64,000 bases of DNA, taken from assembly GCF_041146795.1 (NCBI RefSeq), contig NC_135177.1:23534560-23598559 (forward strand), read 5' to 3'. Shown piece by piece: positions 33,323 through 44,399 of the stretch. This DNA is from Maylandia zebra. Lineage: Eukaryota; Chordata; Actinopteri; Cichliformes; Cichlidae. Position numbers and translations under genes: made by a program. The notes beneath the pieces were generated by a model. It did not search any database. It was not told the DNA's origin and saw only the letters and a list, made by a program, of their open reading frames with translations. Every line of letters starts with the position of its first letter. Position 1 is the stretch's first letter.

Positions 33323-36300
33323 GATCATTTTAATAGCTCGTTTTTAAGCTCTGCCTGCATTCACGCCGCAGCAGTGGAGACTAAAATATCTGCTGCGTTC
33401 GCTGACATGATCGGCCGCTTCCCCGAGGATGGAGAGTTATTTCAGCGTGTGCGAATGCGAGTCTCGGTGTGTCATTCGTGTCCCAGTCCGCTGAGTTTTC
33501 TCTGTACTGGTCTCTCGATGCTAGGCGTCCATTTTCCACCGTGCAGCCTATGCAGGCAGGGTGATGTGTGTAGCGTACTCTGTTAACAAATGCACCGCAG
33601 TCCGCATCACTATAAGTCAGCTCTGCACGCTCTCGGCCCCGTGGCTCTGAGCTCGTATGTGTCTCATCAGTGTGTTATGCACCGCTTTGGAGTGCAGGGC
33701 CAGCATCTCATCTTGGCTCCATGTTGAACCTGGGCCACATCATTGCATCAGACGCGTATTTTTTTCCATTATTTTCCACAGTCTTCTCTCACTGAACAAC
33801 CTGTGCAGCTTCGACAGATCCAGAGGTAAAGGGCACCGAACACCTGGCACGCGATCAGCCATTCAGTATTCATCACAGCTCACATCATGTCATTGCTAAA
33901 GGAGGACTGAAACGTCTTGAATTGGAAATTATGTAGGAGTGTGCACTGCAGTATTCAGGAGTTTCTGTGCACTGTCAGCAAACAGCACAGTGACTTATAC
34001 CTGTCTTCATTGTGCCTGCAGCCCATGGCAGGTTACAGCTCTGAGTGTTTTCTCAGAAATTTTCATTATTCAATGAGAAATACGCTGTTGTGCTAGCCTA
34101 CAGTGTTGATGACTGTAGCACAAGTTTATACCCACTAAGCTCAGCTTCTCACTGAGTGCTGCATCTATTCCGTTTGGGGACCAGCCTTTGGTTTTAAAAA
34201 GCCAGCATAAATGACCGTCAGCGCTCTGCTTTTACACTGTTCATTTATACCCTTGTTTTGTTTTGTTTTCTGTCACTTGATGTTACAAGTTTGCTGTTGA
34301 ACTTTTCCTTTGTGATCATGCCAAATGCGATTGCCACTGGGTGGCAGCTGAACTGAAATATTTGTGCATTTCTTAAATATTATCAGCAATGAGATAATGG
34401 ATGAGAGCCTAAAGTTGTTCATTTCTTAACTACACCTCAAATCATTAATTAACTGCGTGTAATTCTGCGAAAATGCATGCAGTTACTGTTTGCGCTATAA
34501 CTTCAGTTGTGTGACTTAATGACAGTGCAAGTGCAAGTTTCATGTTACACACTGCACACCGAAAGGGCCTAAAAGTTTGCGGTTATTTCTGATGAGAAAT
34601 CAAAGGTGTCGTTTTTGTATCACGCTGCTGCCATTTGCCGCCCACCTCTTTATCAGCTATCAGTGATTCTTTCATTAAGTGGTCTTGGCCCTGTCACACC
34701 CCATCAGTTCCTCCGCCTCCCACGTGCTAAACACCGTCTGTGCCGTGTGTGTGATGTACGTGTGGCCTTGATGATCGTCTCTGTGGACTTTGGATCACTT
34801 TCAAAACCCCTGAGTTGGCTCTAAGATCTGCTTTTTACACTCTAAGGTGACTCACTGCAGTCAATACTGATGCGTAGCCCAAACAGGCTGTAGGTGTGAT
34901 TTAACGCTGGCCAAATTATAATCATCTAATGCTCAAGCGGTCCACAACAATCGGAAAGGATCTCTAACTTTTGACTGTTTCCACTCGTTTACCTGTCTCG
35001 CTTAAATTTCACTCCTGGTTGGTCTCTTTCTCTCTCTATATCTCGCTTTCTCCCTTTGAGGAGAAGTAATTCTGCAATGATCATCACATCTGTCATGTAG
35101 CTGTTGTTCAGAGGATCAATGCCTTTGCTGCAATTTTCTTGATGGTCTGAGATTTCACACTGTTCATTCCTCTCTTTAGTGCAGGAGGAAGCCCAGTGCT
35201 GTACAAGAGCCACAAATGCCTCAGTTTGAAATACAGCCCCTTAACAATCTAATGTTCATTCACATTACTGCATAACTTTTCATCTCTACCCTATTAGTAA
35301 AAAGAAACTCCTGCATATTTAAAGAAAAAGTCTAAACTTACACTTGTAGCAAGTCTTGCAGTATTGGGAAAGCTTACATTCAATACACAACACTGCTTAT
35401 AACTCCAGTGAGCAGAGGCTTTTATCCAAAGCATTCTAAATGACTCCGTTCTCAGTGGCTATGACCCATGCATCAATTAACCCAGAGCTTTGGTGTTTTT
35501 AAGTGCTTTGTTTAAGCTTGTATAGCCTAAGAGCAGGGTTGTAAGAGCCTGTGATTGAACCGTGTTGTGTCAGTGATATGCTGTTAGCTGACCTGTCCGT
35601 GTGTGCAGGAGCATGCAGCATAAAAACACGACAGAAACCGTGTTAGCATGTCTGATAGGCCAGCACAAGGCTGTAGATACAGGTTGCAGCACCTGTAACT
35701 AAATCCCACAAACAGATTACAAAACGGTGTAGGTGTGAGTGAGAGTCTTAGTTGTTTATATTAGAATATTGAAGCTGCTCACACATGAAATAGATTATGT
35801 GACTCAGAGTAGGTGCAGACATATCACTCTACTATTAGGCCTATGAGTAAATAAATGAATGACTATCTGCTAAACATCTGTTTGAGATTAGCTGAGTGAT
35901 TAACAGAGCAGACCCCAGGTCCACAAGAGTTTGCTCATTTACATTTGTCATCAACTCTTTTCCCTATTTATTTATGAAACGATCCAGAAATTATCTAGTA
36001 TGCAGACCTTGAGAAAACTCTGCTCAACAGTTTCTTAAATAGGCTTATGTGTATTCTCATAAACCTAGGGATGTCACAGGAACCAAGCGTCCTAGTGTAT
36101 CATTACACACTGAAGAAAAATGACACCCACAAGTGCAGGAAAAACCACACTCGGAAAAGCAAAACCTCATGATGGTGACTGGTGTAGCTGCCACGAGGCA
36201 GTAAGAGTCGGGTTTGAATGTACTTTGTGTTGTTACCCTGAATTCCTAGTTTTTTGATACAGCTGGCATTACCATTGTAATCAACTGAAAGGTTTGCAAT

Positions 36301-36339
36301 GGGTAATGTTAAATGTACAGAGGAGGTCAGGATAAGGTA

Positions 36340-36870
36340 CAACAGTGAGTGTCTACAGCCATGTGTAAAACATGCTGGAGACTCTGTCATGTTTGTGGCT
36401 GCACTTCAGTCATTGGTGTTGGGGATCTTGTCAGAATTGATCAAATTGGGAAGGAAGAAAAGTACCATCAGATTCTGATCCACCATGCAGTACCATCTGG
36501 AAAGCCTCTGATTGATAACAGCTTCATTTCTTAGTATGACGATGATCCCAAACACACTGCCAGTGCACTAAAAACATAGCCGGATAGAAAAACCCACAGT
36601 TGAACACTGTCAGTAATGGATTGGTCTCCCTTGGAGCCAAACCATGATTGTTAGTCCAGGACTGATCCATAGTAAACTCAACATTAGTGAACCAGTCTGG
36701 GATCATCTTGACAGAGAACAGAACAAAAGGCAGCCAAAATCCGAAGAAGTGCTTTGAATGTCCTTCAAGAATCCCAGAGAACTATTTCTGAAGACTACTC
36801 AAAGAAATGACAGGAACGCTTGCTTAAGAGAGTTCAGGCAGTTGAAAAATAAAGGTGGTCATACCAAATA
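36340..36870 (+). mobile_element. Tc1-like transposase relic, second family
   Basis: Fragments in shifting frames read KHAGDSVMF, GRKKSTIRF and TMIPNTLPV, parallel to the KHGGGSIMVWG and QQDNDPKHT blocks of Tc1-type transposases. It ends with AATAAAGGTGGTCATACCAA typical of the 3' region of such elements. Multiple stops, no intact frame. Confidence 0.6.
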
Positions 36871-37455
36871 TTGACTTTCAAAGTCGTTAGAATTGTACGA
36901 ACTGTTTTTGGCTTACATGCTTTATTTACATTTATGTTTGCAAGTGTTTTATTAAATCGCTGCACTTCTTCCCATTTTAATTGCAAAATGTAAAGATACA
37001 ATTGGTGGCTTTTTCTGGCAATAGGCGTGTTTGGAATCCCAACACAGTCAGCTGATCCAAGCAGAGGTGGACAGAGCGTAGACGAGTAAATAAATCACCA
37101 AACATAACAAATGTTCAGGAAATCAGTTTATGTTTCACATGTCTGAAAGAAAATCTGAATATCATATTTTTAAACAACTGGCCGAGATCTATCAACGAAA
37201 AACTTATTAATTATAACATTTATCATTTTTTTAAATCTTTCTTTGTTTTTCAGTTTATACAAAAATAAAAAACACCCATAACATCACTGCATCAACCTAA
37301 GAAATAATGAAGATGATGCGGCAAGTGTTTAACTTAGTATCTTTAGTTACATATTTAGATATGCTACATATGTTGATATTCTGTTTAGTGGGGTTGGGGA
37401 CTCATTTTTACCTTCTCATTAATGAAGATTTCATGCATTTCTTACACGATGCATA

Positions 37456-37567
37456 AGTGGTGATAAATTCTGGATAGTACTGGAGTTTGTGTGGTTGTAA
37501 TATACACATTCCCCTTTGCCATAAATCTGAGCATCCCGGACCTAACACCCTCACAGTGATGCCTTCA
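37456..37567 (+). repeat. 112-bp inverted repeat, left arm
   Basis: Starts AGTGGTGATAAATTC and ends GTGATGCCTTCA. Its reverse complement recurs at 41465-41576 with one mismatch. No coding content. Confidence 0.9.
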
Positions 37568-37949
37568 CCTGGTGGCCTGTTTGTCAGACAGTTAAAACAT
37601 CTTTAAATCACCTGCTTGGGCTTTAGGTAAGTTTGATATTTTGTTAACAGGAACCAAATCATAAAGAAAACAGGCACCACATTTGAACTACTCATTTATG
37701 GTGAAACCTATTAATTATTGTTACTTTATTTGTATTTAAGTGCATTTCTTTGAACATAAATTATAAATCAACTGGAAAAAAATGAAATAAATAATAAATA
37801 AATGTGAACTGAACTAAATATGCCACAGCATGACATTGTGTATTTAGACTTTAAGGGAGGTGCAAAAGTGAAGAGGGAGAGGGATTCAAAAACAGAATGA
37901 AGTACAATAATCAATCACTCACTCTGCAGGTGGAGGGAGAGATATAGGA

Positions 37950-39780
37950 GAGGTGGAGAATGAACTCAACCTGGGTGTCTATTGTCCTGTGTAGTTTGGG
38001 AGATGATTGGATGATGGGGTGGGTGCAGTTTTCTCTGGGATGGAGTCGGGTGGGCTGCCCCGGACTCTGTGGGGCTGGGCGGTGCTGCTGCTGCGGGCCC
38101 CGGTCCAGATGGGCCTGGGCCCCCTTGCCCTGGTGGGTTCCAGATTGTGAGGTTCCTTGCCCCTCCCTTTCTTCCCTCCCCATCCTCAGCTGCCTCCCTA
38201 TTCCCGCTCTACCACACCCACCCACACACGCAGGGCTTGGGGTGCAGGTATGTCACCAGGGTGCAGGGGGGGCACTCCCCCTCTGTCCCCTTCTGGCCGC
38301 CTGTGCCTCAATTATATTCTGCAACCTAGACATCCACATTACTCACACTCTCACATAACACATACATATAGGGCCTTGGGGGTGGGCACGTTTTACAGCA
38401 TCCAGAGGATGGTCGGTGTACTCCAACCCACCTCTGGCGCTGGTGCCCTACCCTCAATTTTAAATGCATTTAGACACTAAGGGTTTTCGGGAAGAGCCGT
38501 GCTGCTCTCTGAGAGGAAGCTAGTACCATGCTCTCCTGAGTTTTAAATGCACTTTAGAACAGCACACAGCAACACTACATATGAGCGGGCGTAGGGAGGT
38601 TTGAGGTCTTCACTCACCCCGGTTCTGTTAGCCGTCAGGGCTGGGGGGCTGGGAGGAGGTGCTGGCCGTCAGACTGGGGTCTCGGATGCGGGGCCTCCCT
38701 GCTACTGCAGATAAGGAGGTGGTCCGCTTGCCTCCACCCCAGAGAGAAGGGTTACATCTCCTAGGTCTAGGTGCGGCTTGCCCCTCTGAGGGCGGGGGTA
38801 CCTGGACCTGGGATATAGAGTATGTTTGGGGAGTGCGACTGTCTGTGCAGTGTCAATTTGTGTCTGTCTACACGTTGGGTGAGTGCCGAGTATTTGGTTG
38901 TGCATATGGGGTGGGAATGCACGTCTGTGTCCGCGTGTGCCTGTTCGTCTGTGTCTATATGTCAGGTTGATGTCTGGGTACATCTCAGGCCCTCTAAAGT
39001 ACGGAGGCCTATCTCCCCTCACCACACTCCCTGCCGGTGGCTGATGCCCTCAGACGTTGGTGTGTTGGTGGTCCTTGTCGTCTGGGGCTGGGCGCTCATG
39101 TATGTACCGGCTCACTCCTGGTGGCCGATTGGCAGGGCCTGGCGCCTGTGGCCCGGCTGGGCCCCTTCCGGGGGGTGGGGTGCCCTCAGGCCTCTGGGCC
39201 TGAAGCTCGGCCCTCTTTGCCACAGCTGGCTGCCGGCAGAGCCCGTGGGCACGCCACTGCAACCCCCTCTGGCCTCTGCTCCGTAGCTGCGGGGTGACCT
39301 CTCCTTTGGGGCTCTACTCAGCTCTTCCCAGGAGGGTGGCACAATATCGTTTATTATTTAGTATCTACTGTTATCTACTGTTAGCTAGTTTATTGTGATG
39401 GTGCTGTTTTTTTTATTATGTTGCTCTTTGTTGTTTGCTTTCTCTTCTGTTTTTTTTCTCCATACAGGTGATCCAGGTGTTTTGTTTTGGGTTTTTTTCT
39501 TTCTCCCCCCCCCCCCCCCCCCCTTCTCACCGTCTCTTCTCCCCTTTGGTTTTCTTTCTCTCCCTCTCTTTCTTTCATTCTTTCTCCCTGTCCTATCCCC
39601 CAGTCATGTCTGTCCCGTTTGTAGCAACTGAAAATAAAATAAATTCATAATTATAATAAAGGTCAATCAAATGGACCAATATGGCAAGGCCATGATGATC
39701 CACTTGGTAAAATAAATCCGCTTGGCTAAATTCTGATGGCTAAAGATCCAAACGGGACACAAAAAAACAAAAAAAAACCA
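37950..39780 (+). mobile_element. GC-rich retroposon-like element with poly(A)-type tail
   Basis: Sharp GC-rich, G/C-skewed segment (38,030-39,330) in an AT-rich surround. It is followed by a polypyrimidine stretch with a 19-nt C run (39505-39523), AATAAAATAAA and an A-rich end ACACAAAAAAACAAAAAAA near 39770. Its 3' 350 bp recur inverted at 62148-62878 (shared CAGGTGATCCAGGTG, AATCAAATGGACCA, CAAACGGGACA). No reverse transcriptase frame was recognised. The 5' border is uncertain. Confidence 0.65.
39611..39759 (+). repeat. Conserved 3'-terminal inverted repeat of the GC-rich element
   Basis: TGTCCCGTTTG at 39611-39621 is exactly complementary to CAAACGGGACA at 39749-39759. The copy at 62 kb keeps both arms (62180-62190 and a variant at 62332-62340), so the stem is a family feature and not chance. 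Confidence 0.6.
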
Positions 39781-40970
39781 ATAATCATTTCATCTCAATT
39801 CTCTCATTTTATTAATCATTTGAAGCCAAATGGTAATTAAAATTAAATTAACGAGACAGTCGTATAATGTATGAATCAGTAATGAAAATCTGTTGCAGGC
39901 CTAATTTAACTGCTGATCACCCATTACTGGAAGATATCTCCCTGGTTAAACTGGATAGGCACTTGTTTGAGTTTCCCAAAGTCTTGTTGACTAAACTCTG
40001 TATTAGAGCAGTAATAAAATAATTATAATCCCCAGTTTTTCTATCTTTACAACGGCCAGCTTTCTTCTTGAGTTATTTGCAAGCTTGTTTCCTGGTTAAT
40101 TTGTTTCTCCCCTGCTGCACTTACATAACAGGATAACTTACTCTTTTATGTATAATAACTATAAATTTAAAGGGCAATTTTGTGTTAGAATTGCTGTCAG
40201 AAAGCGGTTTAATCTGTGAAGACTGGAATATTTAAAGTTCATGGTTGCAAGTGTCCATGTGTTTAAGCATGGATTCACGGGTTCATGAGCATCCAGTCAT
40301 TCAGAGACACTTTATTTTGAGAGCCTCTTAAACCAAGGTGTTACTGCCACTGCCTCCTCAGGCACTTCTGCTCAGACAGGCAAAGCCTTGGTCACATGGA
40401 GTCAGAGGATCTTAGCAGACTCTTCACGAGGGCTTAATGGCAGTTCAGCTACACTTTAAAGTACCTTTTAAAGATGACCTATTTTATGCATTTGTTGTCA
40501 TCATTTTGACAGTTGTGGGTGTTAAAGGCCGCATATGTGCTTGGTTCGTTTGCATGTGGATTTCTTCCTATTTTTCTTTTTTTTTTCCTGTGCATTCACG
40601 AGTGTGTTTCTGCATGTGAGCGTGCAAAGATGTAAATGTGCGCCTGCCAGATGTGGGAGCTCAGCAATGAGCTCAGGTGTGTAGCTCTTTCTCATGATTA
40701 AGGGGAAAAATCACTGCGGCTACCAAAAGTCACTGCTCTGAATATTTGTGCATGTTTTCCTAATGTTCACTGCCGCCATCAGCACCTCAGAATAGAATAC
40801 TCGGCTTGTATTTTTAGATCTGCCATCATAAGTAGGCCTAGTGCATGTTTTTGGTCAAGCACTCACTTTTGGTCAAGCACTCACTGTTAGCTTATGTCAT
40901 TTTCAATAACTACAGTCCCGATTCTGGTCCTGTGGAGACCAGACATAATTCTTCTTTCCATGTGATACCC

Positions 40971-40971
<1 letters not shown>

Positions 40972-41056
<85 letters not shown>
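40972..41056. repeat. (TG)n microsatellite
   Basis: About 85 bp of uninterrupted dinucleotide repeat. Confidence 0.95.
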
Positions 41057-41060
<4 letters not shown>

Positions 41061-41464
41061 GCTGCACTGAAAACTTCCACACTCGCCCATGCAGGACCAC
41101 TGCCTTTCACATGTGTGGAAAAACTTATTACGGCTGTCATCATTTATTCAACAAGCAGTTTGGTAGCTGATTTATGCAATGAATAGCTAATGGAGCAGCT
41201 GCTACAAAATTCAAATCTCCTGTGTGATTTATGGCTGTGTTATTAGCGCCACAACTCATTGGGCATGCTTGTATTTCATACAAGCAAGGTGGCCTGCCTT
41301 GCTGGGAATGAGTCACGCAGGTAGATCTGATTATATCTGAAGTTTTTTTTTTAGGCAAGTGAGAGCCTGGTTCTGTAATGGTCCCTGCAGCCGCTTGCTT
41401 CCAAAGCCTTTGTTTCTGCAGTAAGTCCAGCTACAGCTAATTGCCCCTAGCTAGCAACATACAA

Positions 41465-41576
41465 TGAAGGCATCACTGTGAGGGTGTTAGGTCCGGGATG
41501 CTCAGATTTATGGCAAAGGGGAATGTGTATATTACATCCACACAAACTCCAGTACTATCCAGAATTTATCACCACT
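41465..41576 (-). repeat. 112-bp inverted repeat, right arm
   Basis: Reverse complement of 37456-37567 with a single mismatch (T at about 41537). The arms are 3.9 kb apart and the GC-rich element lies between them. Confidence 0.9.
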
Positions 41577-43186
41577 CCTGCAATCATTTGCTATTACGAC
41601 CAGTGTGAACATTATTGCCGAGAAGAGTGGCTCTGAACCCATTATTTCATAATGTAAAAAAGGTGATGCTGCAGTGCACTCTTATGACATCGTCAGGCTT
41701 GCAACAGTTTAAAAAAGGATCAGAATTGAGCTACAGGTACTATCTTATTTATTTCTCACATTCTTCATCCTTCAACCTGGCACCTGCATTAAGCACGGTA
41801 CACAATGGCCGCTGACAGTGTGTATTTGAGATTCAGGTCTGCTATGTTAGTTGTGGTTAATGTTGCTTTGATCTGCTAGCCTCAAGCAGGGGTGAGGAGA
41901 GAGTTAGAGGTCTGGCTAAGCTCACCTCTTTCATATTCAAACTCCCCCCTCCTCCTTTTTTTGTATTCCTCAGCTCAGATCAGCACTGAGTCAAGTGAAA
42001 TCGCTTGTCAGATCTTGCGCAGCCCCCTTGGGAGCCACAGAGGGCATTTGTACAGATTTCTGCACATATGCAGTAGTACCCCACAGGACCTGCAAACAGA
42101 ACTAAATGTGTAAAATCTTTTGTCCACATTAACGTTTGAACTAATCACTGTAACGCAACTATTGAAATAATACTGCCACTGTTAATTATCCACTAATTCC
42201 TCAGGGTGCAGTTAGAAAATCTTGGCCTTTAGAAGTCATCTACTCTTCAACCAAAAAACATATACAGACTTTCTATATATGCCACAAGGCACTTGAGTGC
42301 ATTGTGGCCTAAACTTGAGTGCACTCCACCTGTGAGCCCTCCTGGCCTAAATGAATTATAAACAGACATTAAGCTTGCATTGGTGCATCATAAATCATTT
42401 TAACCTTGTTATCTTACACAGAAATGATAACAACAGACCTGTCCATATCTTAATAAAATACACAAAATCCTTCTGCCTGCCTGTCTGTCTGCGAACTTCT
42501 ACCAAGTCAGAAGTTGAGCAGCCAAACTTGGCACACAGGTACATCATAGACTCCTCAAGGTTCTTCTATATCTATATCATGTGTTACTATAATTTTATTC
42601 CAATAACATTTAAGAATTTTGATCCACAAAACCTGAAGTAAACATGATATATTATGACATCAACGTGTTTTCTGCCAACCACCTAACAATGTAGTAGAAT
42701 TGCAGAGCATACACTACTCCAACATGTGCTCATTACATTCCAAATCTGTATCTCTAAATATCCAGAGCAACAACACATCTGACATTTCCTATCATGATAT
42801 AAATTTTACTTTTTGATGAGAGAGAATACTTTACATCCAGCTTGGTGTAGGTGGACTGCTGCTGTTGCTGACAGCTGTTGCCCACTGCAAGTATTCCAAA
42901 GAGCAATTATGGGACAAACTATATTAAAATACGTTAATTCTTGATTTACAGAACATCCTGTTACTGAAAATGTAGCCTACGGTTTTTAGAATACATACTT
43001 TGTTGGTTGTTGCCTCGTTGCCCTGTGATTGGAATGTTGTCTCTTTGATTTTTTATTTTATTTTATGAAATGCAGTCATGCGGACAGTTTGTAAAGGTTA
43101 AGTAAGTTAGACTTAGAAATCTCGTTTAGGTTAGGTAAGTTCAAAGTAGTAAAGATGCCCAGTTTGTTGCAGATGGTGTATTCTTT

Positions 43187-44186
43187 CGGTAACACTTTGC
43201 AATACGGCTCGTTACTACGGGTTTAATTTTCCTGCAATAAAAAGGGAGTTCGATGGATTTTATTCAAAATTACATTGTAATTATATTTACATGAAAATAT
43301 ATAAAGGCATTACACAAGAATAAGAGGGTAACAAGTCAAACAAACCAGAAATTATATTGCAAGTAAATGTATGTAGTGCATAAGTAATTGTAAGTACTGG
43401 ATAATTTCCTAGTAATGTAGACAAAGATGTACAATAAACAAACAATATTTTCCCATCTTACATTTTGGGGCAAGGTCCATATTATGTAGTGACTTCATCT
43501 TTTCTAACTTCCAGCTATTTTGCAAGGAGAGTGACACAAATTATACTGTATGTAATTTTAAGTAATGTGTGTTTACCTTTGAGCAAATGCAATATTTTCC
43601 CATTTTATGTCGGGAATACACCATATTATGGAGTGACTTAACTTTACCTTTTACGTCTTTATTTTTTTTACATCATTATTTAATATTCATTTAGCTAATG
43701 TGCATGATGAATTTTGTGTTATGCAGCTGTCCTTTTTTACTTACACTGTTCTTAAAATTACTTCAAATACAATGTGTGTCTCCTTTCTTATAAAATACCC
43801 AGAAGTTAAGCCACTTTATAATACTGAAAAGTCTTATTCTTTCCCCATCTCGCATCGTAATTATGCTGATGTATTACCACACTTAAAATAACTTAAGCTT
43901 ACAGTATAATTTGTATTTCTTTTCCTGCAAAATACCTGCATGTGTTGTTACGTATGCAGTACTTAAAATGACTTACGCACTACTGAAATTTACCTACAAT
44001 ATAATTTTTTCTTGGTTTCCTGTAAAAAGCTGACTGAGCCCCTTAATCTAGTTTACTACCTTTAAGTTTGTCCATCTAAACATTATTACAATGTTATTTA
44101 CATGGAACAGCAAAATACATGGAAATTCCATTTAATTACAGAAGAATTATGTCTTTGGTTGCAGGCTGTATTATAAAGTGTTACCG
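43187..44186. mobile_element. Inverted-repeat element of 1,000 bp with subterminal repeats
   Basis: Left end CGGTAACACTTTGCAATAC and, reading inward from the right end, CGGTAACACTTTATAATAC form terminal inverted repeats. TTCTTT flanks both sides (43181-43186, 44187-44192). Inside, related blocks recur, for example TATTTTCCCATYTTA followed by CCATATTATGKAGTGACTT near 43447 and 43590. No transposase, so a non-autonomous DNA element. Confidence 0.75.
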
Positions 44187-44379
44187 TTCTTTCTGCTGCA
44201 AAAATGGGTTAACTCTGGCATGTAACTGATGTCCCACTTGTGTCAGTAACACAGTAGATCATCGAGTGTATGGATCGGCCAATCAGCAGTCAAGAGTACA
44301 ACCCCAGTGCTTGCAAGATTAACAACACTGTCAGTTGCAAATGTCTGCTGACAAAAGACTCTGCAGAGCTCAACACTGA

Positions 44380-44393
44380 CCACTAGGGGGTGG
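44380..44393 (+). promoter_or_regulatory. CTCF-like motif
   Basis: CCACTAGGGGGTGG fits the CTCF core except for T in place of C after the G run. It sits 200 bp right of the 1,000-bp element. Motif only. Confidence 0.25.
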
Positions 44394-44399
44394 ATGCTG

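Larger units (their letters stand above)
33003..37440 (+). other. Putative 5' intron of cacng8, proximal part
   Basis: 4.4 kb with no coding exon. An octamer ATGCAAAT lies at 33315-33322. A CTCF-like 13/14 match CCACTGGGTGGCAG is at 34334-34347. A degenerate fish SINE-like piece (CAGAGGCTTTTATCCAAAGC) lies near 35415-35570, and a Tc1-like relic at 36340-36870. Confidence 0.4.
39781..42840 (+). other. Putative cacng8 5' intron, middle part
   Basis: No gene seen. Contains a (TG)n tract, the right arm of the 112-bp inverted repeat, and a short tandem copy of TTTTGGTCAAGCACTCACT at about 40846-40885. Otherwise ordinary AT-rich sequence. Confidence 0.4.

Noticed and set aside
38822..39286. 154-codon frame in the GC-rich repeat
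   Set aside because: Several frames are open at once because the sequence is GC-rich and poor in stops. No reverse transcriptase or other domain seen.
40845..41186. Frames encoding Cys-Val or His-Thr repeats at GT microsatellites (also 31633-31890, 51320-51694, 55400-55754)
   Set aside because: Direct products of dinucleotide repeats, not genes.
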